Below, piece by piece: positions 31,303 through 39,172 of a stretch of 40,427 bases of DNA. How positions within the stretch are numbered: position 1 is the first letter of the stretch; each line of letters starts with the position of its first letter. The notes below the pieces were generated by a model, which had not been told where the DNA came from, did not search any database, and saw only the letters and a list, made by a program, of their open reading frames with translations. Source of the stretch: an uncultured Eubacteriaceae bacterium (GTDB lineage Bacteria; Bacillota; Clostridia; Lachnospirales; Lachnospiraceae). The position numbers were made by a program, and so were the translations under genes. The stretch spans positions 1-40,427 of the forward strand of contig CAMEUH010000002.1 of NCBI GenBank assembly GCA_945938055.1. Reading direction: 5' to 3'.

Positions 31303-31316
31303 ACACCTCCATGTGT
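31303..31316 (-). promoter_or_regulatory. Putative CsrA site over the flaG ribosome-binding site
   Basis: The minus-strand sequence ACACATGGAGGTGT contains ACATGGAGGT, a full match to the CsrA consensus ACANGGANGU, and can fold with ACAC/GTGT pairing to place ATGGAG in a hexaloop. The GGAGG in it is the flaG Shine-Dalgarno, so binding would block translation of the first gene of the cap operon. Confidence 0.6.
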
Positions 31317-31356
31317 CTGACTAAAAACCACATAAATATATTGTTTCTATATCTCC

Positions 31357-31384
31357 TATATCGGATAAAAAAACAAAAAATTTA
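31357..31384 (-). promoter_or_regulatory. Sigma-28 promoter of the flaG-fliD-fliS unit
   Basis: On the minus strand TAAA (31381-31384), 16 bases, then CCGATATA (31357-31364), followed by a leader of about 55 bases to the flaG ATG. It is the closest match in the window to the textbook TAAA/CCGATAT pattern. Confidence 0.85.
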
Positions 31385-31434
31385 TATTTTGATAAAATAA
31401 TTTTTGTATTTTCTTTGTTATCTCATTTCAGATT

Positions 31435-31656
31435 CTAACCAAGTAAGTTTTCCAGAGCCTTTACATCCGCCATGGAATTTGCAGCTTCCTTATTAGCCTC
31501 CTGAATCTGTACATAGACTTCCTTACGATAAATCGGGACGGTCTTTGGTGCGGATATGCCAAGCTTTACCTGGTCGCCCTTTATTTCTATCACTGTAATC
31601 TCAATATCATTGTTAATGATAATTGCCTCATCTTTCTTTCTTGATAATGCCAGCAT
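31435..31656 (-). CDS. csrA: Carbon storage/flagellin translation regulator CsrA
   Basis: Starting at the ATG at 31656 gives 73 residues beginning MLALSRKKDEAI, the conserved CsrA N-terminus; the earlier ATG at 31668 abuts its AGG and lies inside fliW. GDQVKLGISAPKTVPIYRKEVY contains the RNA-contacting arginine (near residue 44). CsrA dimers bind GGA motifs and, in Bacillus, block translation of flagellin until FliW removes CsrA. The start is one base after the fliW stop, so the antagonist pair is translationally coupled. Candidate targets in the window are the flagellin 2 and flaG leaders. The C-terminal 15 residues are a short extra tail typical of Firmicutes CsrA. Confidence 0.97.
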   Translation of the reverse strand: MLALSRKKDEAIIINNDIEITVIEIKGDQVKLGISAPKTVPIYRKEVYVQIQEANKEAANSMADVKALENLLG

Positions 31657-31657
31657 A

Positions 31658-32116
31658 TTATTCACCATCCTTTCTTGCCTTCAGAATATCATAAACAGGA
31701 TGTTTTACCAGATAATCCTCATTTTCGGCAATCAGCTGAACTCCCTTTAATGTTCCTGCATTAATAATAATCGGTGCCTTATAATTTGCAGTCATCTTTG
31801 TAATGTCAGATGGAACGGTCAAAGTAACCAGAATCAGTAAATCATCATTCTCGATTTTCCCAATTGAAGCCAAAAGTTCATCTTCCACTACCGGATCATA
31901 GGTTTCAGAAACAATCAGCGGGTCAATAACCGGAAGTGCCAATGCCTGTTCTTCAACAGACTGCAACCACATAATTGTTTTTCCTGCCTTCTTTTCTGAA
32001 TTAAAAAGAATTGTGTAATCCTTATACTCTTCAAATCCCATCAGGCCGTTTTCAAATCTTATAATCTTATCCTGTGCAATGTCTACTTCCCCAAAACATT
32101 TTGTCTTAATTAACAT
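31658..32116 (-). CDS. fliW: Flagellar assembly factor FliW (CsrA antagonist)
   Basis: The ATG at 32116 is five bases after AGGAG and gives 152 residues; a GTG at 32134 would include the ribosome site. The sequence fits FliW: MLIKTKCFGEVDI, IIRFENGLMGFEEYKDYTILF, LPVIDPLIV and TVPSDITKMTANYKAPIIIN, TLKGVQLI. FliW binds flagellin or CsrA in a partner switch: when flagellin leaves the cell, freed FliW sequesters CsrA and flagellin translation resumes. It sits between flgL and csrA as in Bacillus subtilis (there with yviE between, which is missing here). Confidence 0.96.
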   Translation of the reverse strand: MLIKTKCFGEVDIAQDKIIRFENGLMGFEEYKDYTILFNSEKKAGKTIMWLQSVEEQALALPVIDPLIVSETYDPVVEDELLASIGKIENDDLLILVTLTVPSDITKMTANYKAPIIINAGTLKGVQLIAENEDYLVKHPVYDILKARKDGE

Positions 32117-32164
32117 AGCTTCTCCTATCTGCACCCGTGTGCTTTAATCTATTATTAGTTACTT

Positions 32165-33706
32165 TTAAATAAAATCCAGAAGTGATTGTCTTACTACTTT
32201 GCTTGCTGCAGTTAATGAAGCATTGTAAACCAGTTCTGCTGATGCATAATTAATTACCACATCCTCCAGTTCAATATCCTCATTACTGGACTTTAAGTCC
32301 GTAAAATTCGTCTTCTGGCTTTCCAGCCTTGTCTTCGTAAGATTAAGACGTGTCATTCGATTACCAATATCAGCAATGGCAATATCAACTTTTTCCTGAT
32401 GATTCTGCATTAAGCTGACACCAGACTCAAACGTCTTTTGCAGATTATCATTATAATAATCCAGTTCTTTCTGTGCTGCTTCAATAAGTTTATCCAGTTT
32501 CTCCTGTGCCTCATCACTGGAGTAATTTGGATTTTCTTTCAATTTGGTAAGCGTATTAACTTTTTCTTCTGCCACAATGGCATTATCTACCGCATTAATA
32601 ATTTCATCAATGTCTCTTCCCATATCTAATGAGAGGCAGTCAGAAGCTTCCGAATTTACCTTTAATTTCTGGTTGAAATTTACAATATATTCGATATTCT
32701 GGCCTTCATCTGCCTTTTCATAGGTAAGATTCGTCGCAAGATTTGTACAGGTAAAATAATGCTCCGGCTTACAATCTCCCTTTTCAAAGGAATCCTTTTC
32801 ATATGTAACTGAAAAATCACCAGTATTAAACAGTTTGGTGTACACCTCATTGCCAAAAAGCAATTCGCCTGTTTCTGTGTTTAAAAGAATTTCGCCGTCT
32901 GCCGGAACCTGGTTCGGATCGGTTGTCTCTGTTATGGAATATCCGTTTTCTGCAAGGAAATCCTTTTGTACGCCCCCTGCATCCGTATACTGAATGGAAA
33001 CCGATGACGCTGATGTCATTTCTGCTGCCGGCTTGATATCTGTATATGCCAGACGGATTCTGTGAACTTCCTCTGAGCCAATTGCATTATAATCCGCAAT
33101 ATTCTTAAGTTCTGCCTCAGTAAGTGCTCCCAGCTGAGCTCCCGTCAGATTCTGTACTGCTTTCAAATCCACAGAGCTTGTCACCACAGATTTATAATCA
33201 AAATTTTTTGATGTAAATTTCTGAGTAATACAATAATCCGCATCCTGTAACTGTTCATCCGTTTTATAAGTCAGGGAAGAATCCGTCCGGTATCCGGTAA
33301 ACACATATCTTCCTGCATAATCCACATCACCCTGTGCATAAAGCGCTTCCCGTAGTTCCTTTAAGCTGTCCGAAATAATTTTACGTTCACTTAAGGACAA
33401 GGTATCTGTAGAACCCTGCACACAATAATTATACACATCTGAAACGATGGAATCCACTTCCGTTAACGCCCCTTCTGACACATCCAGCCAGGAATTTGCA
33501 TCCGGAATATTCTTCTCCAGATATTGTTTAACCTCACCTAAACTGGTACGCAGTCTCAGAGCCCTGATTGCAATAATCGGATCTTCTGACGGTCTGCTGA
33601 TTTTCTTCTGAGTCGACAGCTGGGTATCCAGAATACTCATCTGCTTTTTATTGATGCCTACATTATTCAGCGAATTCTTTTGCATCATATAATTCGTTAT
33701 TCTCAT
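32165..33706 (-). CDS. flgL: Hook-filament junction protein FlgL (HAP3)
   Basis: This 513-residue protein has the FlgL N-terminus (RITNYMMQKNSLNNVGINKKQM, then KKISRPSEDPIIAIRALRLRTSL) and the flagellin-like C-terminus (LTKTRLESQKTNFTDLKSSNEDIELEDVVINYASAELVYNASLTAASKVVRQSLLDFI). It is longer than the usual 300 residues because of a central insert of about 200 residues (roughly 165-390) rich in polar and Thr/Asp residues, presumably an exposed outer domain. It joins the second HAP layer to the filament. GGAGG lies nine bases before the ATG, and the gene is 20 bases after the second flgK. Confidence 0.94.
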   Translation of the reverse strand: MRITNYMMQKNSLNNVGINKKQMSILDTQLSTQKKISRPSEDPIIAIRALRLRTSLGEVKQYLEKNIPDANSWLDVSEGALTEVDSIVSDVYNYCVQGSTDTLSLSERKIISDSLKELREALYAQGDVDYAGRYVFTGYRTDSSLTYKTDEQLQDADYCITQKFTSKNFDYKSVVTSSVDLKAVQNLTGAQLGALTEAELKNIADYNAIGSEEVHRIRLAYTDIKPAAEMTSASSVSIQYTDAGGVQKDFLAENGYSITETTDPNQVPADGEILLNTETGELLFGNEVYTKLFNTGDFSVTYEKDSFEKGDCKPEHYFTCTNLATNLTYEKADEGQNIEYIVNFNQKLKVNSEASDCLSLDMGRDIDEIINAVDNAIVAEEKVNTLTKLKENPNYSSDEAQEKLDKLIEAAQKELDYYNDNLQKTFESGVSLMQNHQEKVDIAIADIGNRMTRLNLTKTRLESQKTNFTDLKSSNEDIELEDVVINYASAELVYNASLTAASKVVRQSLLDFI

Positions 33707-33726
33707 GTCAGCGCTCCTCCTTCTTT

Positions 33727-35271
33727 TTATACTCCGGTTTCATTGATTAATTTATTATATACTTCGCTTAAAACGGAAATCATCTTAGAACACAGGTTAT
33801 ATGCCTGCTGGTATTTCAAAAGATCAATTGCCTCTTCATCATCATCCACGCCCATAACCGAAAGTCTCTGATTCTGAACCGTATGAGAGATATTCTGGAA
33901 ATTGCTGTAAAATGTAGTTGCCTTATCTGAGTCAATGGCAACTGCCGCTACAATACTTTCCAAGAAATATGATCCTGTACCACCATTAAAAATCTTTTGA
34001 TGCTGTATTGCCAACAGTTCATCCACCAAATCAGACTTTGCCTCTCCATCCAGATAATTTGTGGTCGTTGCCAGTCTTGTATTATCTTCAATCAGTGTCG
34101 GATTGACTTCTATGGTAAGTGCCGACATGGAAGCTTCTGAATACTTTATCGTGAAAAATGGAATTCCAGGAACTCCTTCCGTTGTCTCGCCCCTCTCAAA
34201 TACAGCATTAACTGCATCCGACATAAGATTTACAAATTCATTAAGCTTGGACTGATAATATGGAATTCCCTTATAAGTGCTATTGGCAACCGCTCTCTGT
34301 TCAATCGACAATTCCCGGGTAATATTCCCCATTGCATCCGTATTGACCGTTTCAACCTCAAATGCATTATTACAGCCATCCCTGATATCAATCAATGCCC
34401 GCAAGCTTCCGCCAAGGCTTGGATTATACTCTTCGAAGGTTGTACCATTCGACCATGTAATTTCATACATACCTTCCGCATCCGATGCATTCCTTTTTTC
34501 TGTCTTCGCTTCTGTCACCAGTGTATTGTAATTGTAATTGCTTACAAGATCCTGTCCATTTACGCGGACCGTATAATAAGTAACGCCATTTCCCATGTCC
34601 TGCTCATTTGTTTCCACATTGATGATTGCAGAAAGCTCATCTACCAGCTGATTTCTCTGATCCCGCAGGTCATTTGCGTTGCCGTTGTGAACTTCAATCA
34701 TGTTAATCTGTTTATTCAGACTGGCAATATTCTCTGCAAGTGTATTAACACGGTCACACTGATTTTTTATTTCTTCATTGGCATCTATCTGAACATTTCT
34801 AAGATTGGTATACAGGTTATTAAAATAATCTGCCATGCTTTTTCCGGCATTAATCACACTATTTCTCACCGTATTATCTTCCGGCTTTTTCTGAAGTTCT
34901 GTTAAAGCAGAAAAGAAATTATTCCATTCTGTTGTCATACCTTCCAGAGAATACTCATTTAAATAGTCTTCAATCTGGGTCATGTAATTTTCATAAACGC
35001 TGTATTCGCCCACATTAGTATTATTATTACGATACTTAATATCATAATAGCTATCACGAATCTGTTCAATGGACGTTACCAGTACACCCGTTCCTACCGT
35101 TCCATAGCTGGCATATGTTCTTAGTGCCTGATCTGCCTTTGCATTTGTCTTCTGACGTGAATAGCCTTCTGTGTTCGTATTCGATATATTATGTGCACTT
35201 GTATTAATGGCTGCCTGATATGCCTGCAGTCCCGTATAGGCTGTATTCAGACCCAAAAATGTAGATGGCAT
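33727..35271 (-). CDS. flgK2: Second FlgK-like hook-associated protein
   Basis: This 514-residue protein has FlgK-type ends: N-terminal LNTAYTGLQAYQAAINTSAHNISNTNTEGYSRQKTN and C-terminal DDDEEAIDLLKYQQAYNLCSKMISVLSEVYNKLI. Internal DYFNNLYTNLRNVQIDANEEIKNQCDRVNTLAENIASLNKQI and GNANDLRDQRNQLVDELS are the conserved FlgK coiled-coil and RDxRxxLxxxLS blocks. It is similar to, but clearly diverged from, the first FlgK at 35287-37050, so this is an old duplication. FlgK forms the first hook-filament junction ring outside the cell. Two FlgK genes in a row could give a mixed or alternating junction. The gene has GGGAGG eight bases before its ATG and a 15-base gap from the first. Confidence 0.9.
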   Translation of the reverse strand: MPSTFLGLNTAYTGLQAYQAAINTSAHNISNTNTEGYSRQKTNAKADQALRTYASYGTVGTGVLVTSIEQIRDSYYDIKYRNNNTNVGEYSVYENYMTQIEDYLNEYSLEGMTTEWNNFFSALTELQKKPEDNTVRNSVINAGKSMADYFNNLYTNLRNVQIDANEEIKNQCDRVNTLAENIASLNKQINMIEVHNGNANDLRDQRNQLVDELSAIINVETNEQDMGNGVTYYTVRVNGQDLVSNYNYNTLVTEAKTEKRNASDAEGMYEITWSNGTTFEEYNPSLGGSLRALIDIRDGCNNAFEVETVNTDAMGNITRELSIEQRAVANSTYKGIPYYQSKLNEFVNLMSDAVNAVFERGETTEGVPGIPFFTIKYSEASMSALTIEVNPTLIEDNTRLATTTNYLDGEAKSDLVDELLAIQHQKIFNGGTGSYFLESIVAAVAIDSDKATTFYSNFQNISHTVQNQRLSVMGVDDDEEAIDLLKYQQAYNLCSKMISVLSEVYNKLINETGV

Positions 35272-35286
35272 AACTCATTCCTCCCA

Positions 35287-37050
35287 TCAGCTTCCCAAAG
35301 CCGTAACCAGATGTTCCATCATTTCGCTCACCACAGTAATGTATCGTGAAGCTGCATTATATGCGTTCTGGAACTTAATCATGTTCGTTAGTTCCTCATC
35401 CGATGCCACTCCAATGGATTCCTGACGTTTATTATCCAGCTCGTTTGCCATGGATTCCTGATACTGCTGCATGTTATAAAGAACTTCTCCAGTATTGGCA
35501 ATATCAGAAATCAAGCTATTATAAAATGACTGAAAATCCTCTTTAGCATATTTATCGGGATTTAACGCCGCAAACTTAACTTCCCATACATCAATCAATT
35601 TTTCTGCCGTGGCAAAATCCTCACTTCCGTCTTTCAGCGATAATGGAATGTTCTGGTAATCCTGAAGAACCTTATCATTCACCTCAAGATTTCCCAACGT
35701 ATATAATGACTCATTTCCAAAGGAATTCTTATTATTTCGTACATATATTTTCTGTGTTTCTCCGTTCGCATCAACATATTCCTTGACTTCATACCGTTCG
35801 GTAAATCTACGTGAAAATAATTCTACACCCACGGTTTCTCCATCCATGCCATATGCTGTCTTATCCATGTCGAGGATTGTACTTCCCGCCGGAATAACTG
35901 TTCCATCGGTAGTTGTTATTGCTGCATCGGTAGTAGTTTCCGGGCAGAGAACATTATTGATTGCTTCTACCATTCCGTTCACAAGCTTATCAAATCCTGC
36001 CATTGTGGAAAGAATTACGGAATTATCTACTGTCGTGTTATAGCGATAAACATCATCCTTATACTGCTGATATGCAGCCTCATAATCTGCATCAGTTGCA
36101 TAATCCTCCCTCAGTGGCTCTACCGGAACATCCCGGTAGTCAACTTTCTTATTGCCCCTTGCCAGAAGCATTCCCTTCAGTTCACCAATATCATTATTAT
36201 TAATCGCATTAAACTCTTCATTAAATGCAAATACGCTTCGATTATTCATTGTCGTCCATACTGGTTCATACAGACCCGTACTGCCTATCTCCTGCACATC
36301 CATCTGGAAAAATGAATTGCCTGAAAGAAATGGATACCCTTCCATGTTAATATTAATCTTACTATCAGAGGTTTCCCAATACTCTATTTTAACGTAAGAA
36401 GCAAGTTCATCCAGGGCGTTATCTCTTTCATCCCTGTAATCTTTTGCATTCTCGCCACAGCTTTCAATATAATTTATTTTTTTATTTAGTTCAAAAATCT
36501 GACTTCCAAGTTCATTGATTCGATTAACCGTATCAACCACCTTGGTATTCAGCATCTTCTGGTAGGATACCATTCCGTCATAAATTGCTGTTGCACGATT
36601 GATAAACGCTGCAGAGCTCTGCACCAGCGCTGTTCTCGTCACCGTGCTGCCCGGATTCTTGGCAACTTCATTAATCGCACCCCAAAGGTCATCCATAATA
36701 TCCTCAAACTTAACGCCTTCCATTTCTCCAAAGAGGGTTTCAACCTCCTCCACAGCGTTATACTGGCTTTCATAAAATGCCGTACGTCCATTTTCCTGCC
36801 GATATGCCTTATCCAGGAACTCATCCCGTACCCTTCGCACATCCTGTACATCAACACCGATTCCGTATTGAAGCGAACTGACTGCATTCTGGCCAATCTT
36901 AAAGTATTTACTTGTGCTGTAGGTAATCTGTTGTCTCGTATATCCCTTGGTATCAATATTCGATAAGTTATGCCCCGTGGTATTCAACGCTGTCTGCGCT
37001 GCCTTTAATCCAGAAACTCCAATATACAAGCCAGCCATTCCGCCCGCCAT
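35287..37050 (-). CDS. flgK1: First FlgK-like hook-associated protein (HAP1)
   Basis: I start at the ATG at 37050 (587 residues, AGGMAGLYIGVSGLKAAQTALN); a TTG at 37071 would add seven residues. GHNLSNIDTKGYTRQQI and EELTNMIKFQNAYNAASRYITVVSEMMEHLVTALGS are the FlgK D0 helices, and SCGENAKDYRDERDNALDELASYVK the conserved internal block. The middle (residues about 320-460) is an exposed, variable part. FlgK polymerises as a ring between hook and FlgL. It lies between flgN, whose product is its chaperone, and the second flgK; expression would be from the flgM promoter at 37967-37994. Confidence 0.95.
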   Translation of the reverse strand: MAGGMAGLYIGVSGLKAAQTALNTTGHNLSNIDTKGYTRQQITYSTSKYFKIGQNAVSSLQYGIGVDVQDVRRVRDEFLDKAYRQENGRTAFYESQYNAVEEVETLFGEMEGVKFEDIMDDLWGAINEVAKNPGSTVTRTALVQSSAAFINRATAIYDGMVSYQKMLNTKVVDTVNRINELGSQIFELNKKINYIESCGENAKDYRDERDNALDELASYVKIEYWETSDSKININMEGYPFLSGNSFFQMDVQEIGSTGLYEPVWTTMNNRSVFAFNEEFNAINNNDIGELKGMLLARGNKKVDYRDVPVEPLREDYATDADYEAAYQQYKDDVYRYNTTVDNSVILSTMAGFDKLVNGMVEAINNVLCPETTTDAAITTTDGTVIPAGSTILDMDKTAYGMDGETVGVELFSRRFTERYEVKEYVDANGETQKIYVRNNKNSFGNESLYTLGNLEVNDKVLQDYQNIPLSLKDGSEDFATAEKLIDVWEVKFAALNPDKYAKEDFQSFYNSLISDIANTGEVLYNMQQYQESMANELDNKRQESIGVASDEELTNMIKFQNAYNAASRYITVVSEMMEHLVTALGS

Positions 37051-37115
37051 GCTTTCCACCGCCTTTTTCAATCATCCATCTGTTTCATGCCTTATGACGA
37101 AAAATGCAAAGCCAT

Positions 37116-37631
37116 TTACTGCTTTGCATCAAACGCACCAGCACCGTAATCCGTGCCTCCTGCACTATAAGCACCCTTCGTGTAATTATTCGTTTCGGGA
37201 GCCATTTTAAGTCCTTTTAATAAATTCATTTCAAATTCCAGAATTTCCATTGATTCCTTCATGAGAGCCTTATTGTTTTCATTCACGCGAACCATCTTAT
37301 CTAACGTCTTCTTAAGCTTCGAATGAACATCCTGCAGTTTTTTCTGTTCTGTCGGTTGTTTCTTCAACAAATCAATCAGGACCTTCACCGTTAAATCCTT
37401 TGAATCCACGTGAAGAACCCTGCAGATATCATCAATGGTATTTTCCCGTTTCTTTTCCAGAACGTTTACCCGATCCACGATTTCCTGTTCCTGGTTCATG
37501 ATATTCTGCATTTCTTCAATATCATTCTTCACTATAGTTGAGGTCTTTTTTGTGGACAAATCTACCAGTAATGTATACTCTGAATTCTCTTTTTCAAGAA
37601 CATCAACTAATTCATCAATTAAACTCGCCAC
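37116..37631 (-). CDS. flgN: FlgN-family export chaperone
   Basis: This 171-residue helical protein starts at GTG with AGGAGAGG seven bases upstream. It has the FlgN pattern LIDELVDVLEKENSEYTLLVDLSTKKTSTIVKNDIEEMQNIMNQEQEIVDRVNVLEKKRENTIDDI and a second coiled-coil half. The C-terminal 30 residues are polar and glycine-rich. FlgN proteins bind FlgK and FlgL in the cytoplasm and escort them to the export apparatus; the gene directly precedes two flgK genes and flgL. The flgM-flgN-flgK order is the standard Firmicutes arrangement. Confidence 0.9.
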   Translation of the reverse strand: MASLIDELVDVLEKENSEYTLLVDLSTKKTSTIVKNDIEEMQNIMNQEQEIVDRVNVLEKKRENTIDDICRVLHVDSKDLTVKVLIDLLKKQPTEQKKLQDVHSKLKKTLDKMVRVNENNKALMKESMEILEFEMNLLKGLKMAPETNNYTKGAYSAGGTDYGAGAFDAKQ

Positions 37632-37644
37632 TTAAAAACCTCTC

Positions 37645-37926
37645 CTATAATGCTAATTCCGACGAATACTCGTCTACTATCTTGTTGGCAAAATCCATGC
37701 CGCTGATATGATATGTTCCGGCACTCATCATTGCTTTAATTTCTGCAATTTTATCTTCTCTCACATCCGGAGCCTGGGATACTGCTGCCTTTGCTGTCTG
37801 AAACTCTTTGCCAAAGGTAGAAATCTCAACCTTGTCACTGCCATAAGTTCTGTCTGCTGCTTTTGTTTTATAGCTGGTATTCGTCTGATAAACCTGGCTT
37901 ATGGCATTATAAGCATCAATACGCAT
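37645..37926 (-). CDS. flgM: Anti-sigma-28 factor FlgM
   Basis: This 93-residue protein has a disordered N-terminal half (YQTNTSYKTKAADR) and the C-terminal sigma-binding helices of FlgM: VREDKIAEIKAMMSAGTYHISGMDFANKIVDEY. FlgM holds sigma-28 (SigD/FliA) inactive until it is exported through a completed hook or otherwise removed. AGGAGG lies eight bases before the ATG. The gene has a sigma-28-like promoter of its own (37967-37994), forming negative feedback, and is followed by flgN after 13 bases. No sigma-28 gene is in the window. Confidence 0.95.
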   Translation of the reverse strand: MRIDAYNAISQVYQTNTSYKTKAADRTYGSDKVEISTFGKEFQTAKAAVSQAPDVREDKIAEIKAMMSAGTYHISGMDFANKIVDEYSSELAL

Positions 37927-37966
37927 AACTCATTCCTCCTTTATGCTTTTTTGATTTCTTGTAAAC

Positions 37967-37994
37967 AATATCGGAAGAACCACGCAAAACATTA
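37967..37994 (-). promoter_or_regulatory. Sigma-28-like promoter of flgM
   Basis: On the minus strand TAAT (37991-37994), 16 bases, then CCGATATT (37967-37974), about 40 bases before the ATG. It would allow flgM-flgN-flgK-flgL-fliW-csrA to respond to the same sigma factor as the flagellins. Confidence 0.75.
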
Positions 37995-38028
37995 ATACCC
38001 ATTTGAAAATAATTCTAAAAATCTTTTC

Positions 38029-38445
38029 CTATTCTTTATCCAAAAAATGCATCTTATTTCCTTTTGAACGTATTCTTTCTGCATCTGTCGTGTGATGCAC
38101 TGCATTATACAGGTTATTCATCTGGTTTGCCATTGCATTTTTACAGGCATCACAGAATCTTCCTGATTTAATCATTTTTCCACAGCTTTCACACGCTATG
38201 CCGATTGGCGAATCATCCGCAAAGCATAATCTCTCTTCCCTGACCCATTTTTCAATCTGTCTTGGTGAAACATCCATAGCTTCTGTAATCTCATTCATGG
38301 AACAGCGTGGATTATCCTCCACATATTTCTTAACCTCCTGAAACTTATCCTCCAGTGCATCAATACATACTGGGCACAGGTTCCGGTAGGTACCTCCAAT
38401 ATAATTAAACAATCTTCCACAGTTTTTGCAATTTCTAACTTCCAT
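38029..38445 (-). CDS. yvyF: YvyF-like flagellar-operon zinc-ribbon/HTH protein
   Basis: This 138-residue protein has two cysteine pairs at the start (NCKNCG and LCPVC, residues 5-26), a central helix-turn-helix-like stretch (CSMNEITEAMDVSPRQIEKWVREERL), and two more cysteine pairs (CESCGKM and FCDAC). The last 25 residues are charged. Together these match the flagellar-operon protein family of Bacillus YvyF/FlgM-flanking genes, whose job is thought to be regulatory but is not well defined. It lies between comF and flgM as in Bacillus. AGGAGG lies nine bases before the ATG. Confidence 0.88.
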   Translation of the reverse strand: MEVRNCKNCGRLFNYIGGTYRNLCPVCIDALEDKFQEVKKYVEDNPRCSMNEITEAMDVSPRQIEKWVREERLCFADDSPIGIACESCGKMIKSGRFCDACKNAMANQMNNLYNAVHHTTDAERIRSKGNKMHFLDKE

Positions 38446-38458
38446 TCTCTTCTACCTC

Positions 38459-39172
38459 CTAAAAACCATTTCCAATACAGACACTGGCGCAATATATTTC
38501 TTCGGCTCCGCCTTCCAATAGTACTTCACTGCAGGCATCCATCGTGCTTCCTGTTGTATAGATATCATCCACCAGTAGTATTTTCTTATATTTTACAATA
38601 TTTGTAGTTATTTTAAAAGCATTTTGAAGATTTTTCATTCGTTCTTCCTCATTTAATTCTTTCATAGCACGAGTTTGCCTTGAGCGAATCAAAAGTTTAT
38701 GTTCAACCGGTATCCCAAGTTCCTTTCCAAGAACGTCTGCAACCAGACCAGCCTGATTATATCCTCTCTGATAATATTTAAAACGGTACATGGGAACCGG
38801 AATGATTACCTGCGGCTTCCACCGCCTGATGAAATGTCCATGTCTTGATGCAATGGATTCTCCGAAGAAACTGGCATATTCACGCCGATTAGAATACTTA
38901 AAACGATACATGGCATATTTAATATTCTCATCATATGAAAATACTCCAACGCCTTGCCGGAACAGATGCTTTTTATTTTTACAATCACTACAATATTCTT
39001 CATTTGCAGAATATATCTGCTTCCCACACTTTAAACAGTGCAACGCTCCAATATAATGAAGTTTTTCATTACATTTCAGGCAGATGTTCCTGCCTTCCCT
39101 CCCCGGAATATCCGGCAGCACATTTTCGCATACCGGACATTTCTTCGGGTATAACATTCTGATTAATTCCAA
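38459..39172 (-). CDS. comF: ComF-family phosphoribosyltransferase-like competence protein
   Basis: I keep TTG at 39172, which has GAGGTG five bases upstream and gives 237 residues with the family start LIRMLYPKKCPVC; an ATG at 39157 has no comparable ribosome site. Two zinc-ribbon pairs (CPVC and CLKC; then CLKC and CSDC) precede the phosphoribosyltransferase domain, whose PRPP loop ILLVDDIYTTGST is complete. YQRGYNQAGLVADVLGKEL is the ComFC signature. ComFC is needed for DNA uptake or its processing in competent Gram-positives. The gene overlaps the recD2 stop by ten bases, so the helicase and ComF are translationally coupled. Confidence 0.93.
   Translation of the reverse strand: MELIRMLYPKKCPVCENVLPDIPGREGRNICLKCNEKLHYIGALHCLKCGKQIYSANEEYCSDCKNKKHLFRQGVGVFSYDENIKYAMYRFKYSNRREYASFFGESIASRHGHFIRRWKPQVIIPVPMYRFKYYQRGYNQAGLVADVLGKELGIPVEHKLLIRSRQTRAMKELNEEERMKNLQNAFKITTNIVKYKKILLVDDIYTTGSTMDACSEVLLEGGAEEIYCASVCIGNGF

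Noticed and set aside
31385..31434. AT-rich imperfect inverted repeat after csrA as a terminator
   Set aside because: Only A-T pairs with bulges can be drawn; without G-C pairs it is not convincing.
33680..33871. Plus-strand open frames within the flagellar genes
   Set aside because: These and the many similar plus-strand frames oppose strong, conserved minus-strand genes and lack ribosome sites.
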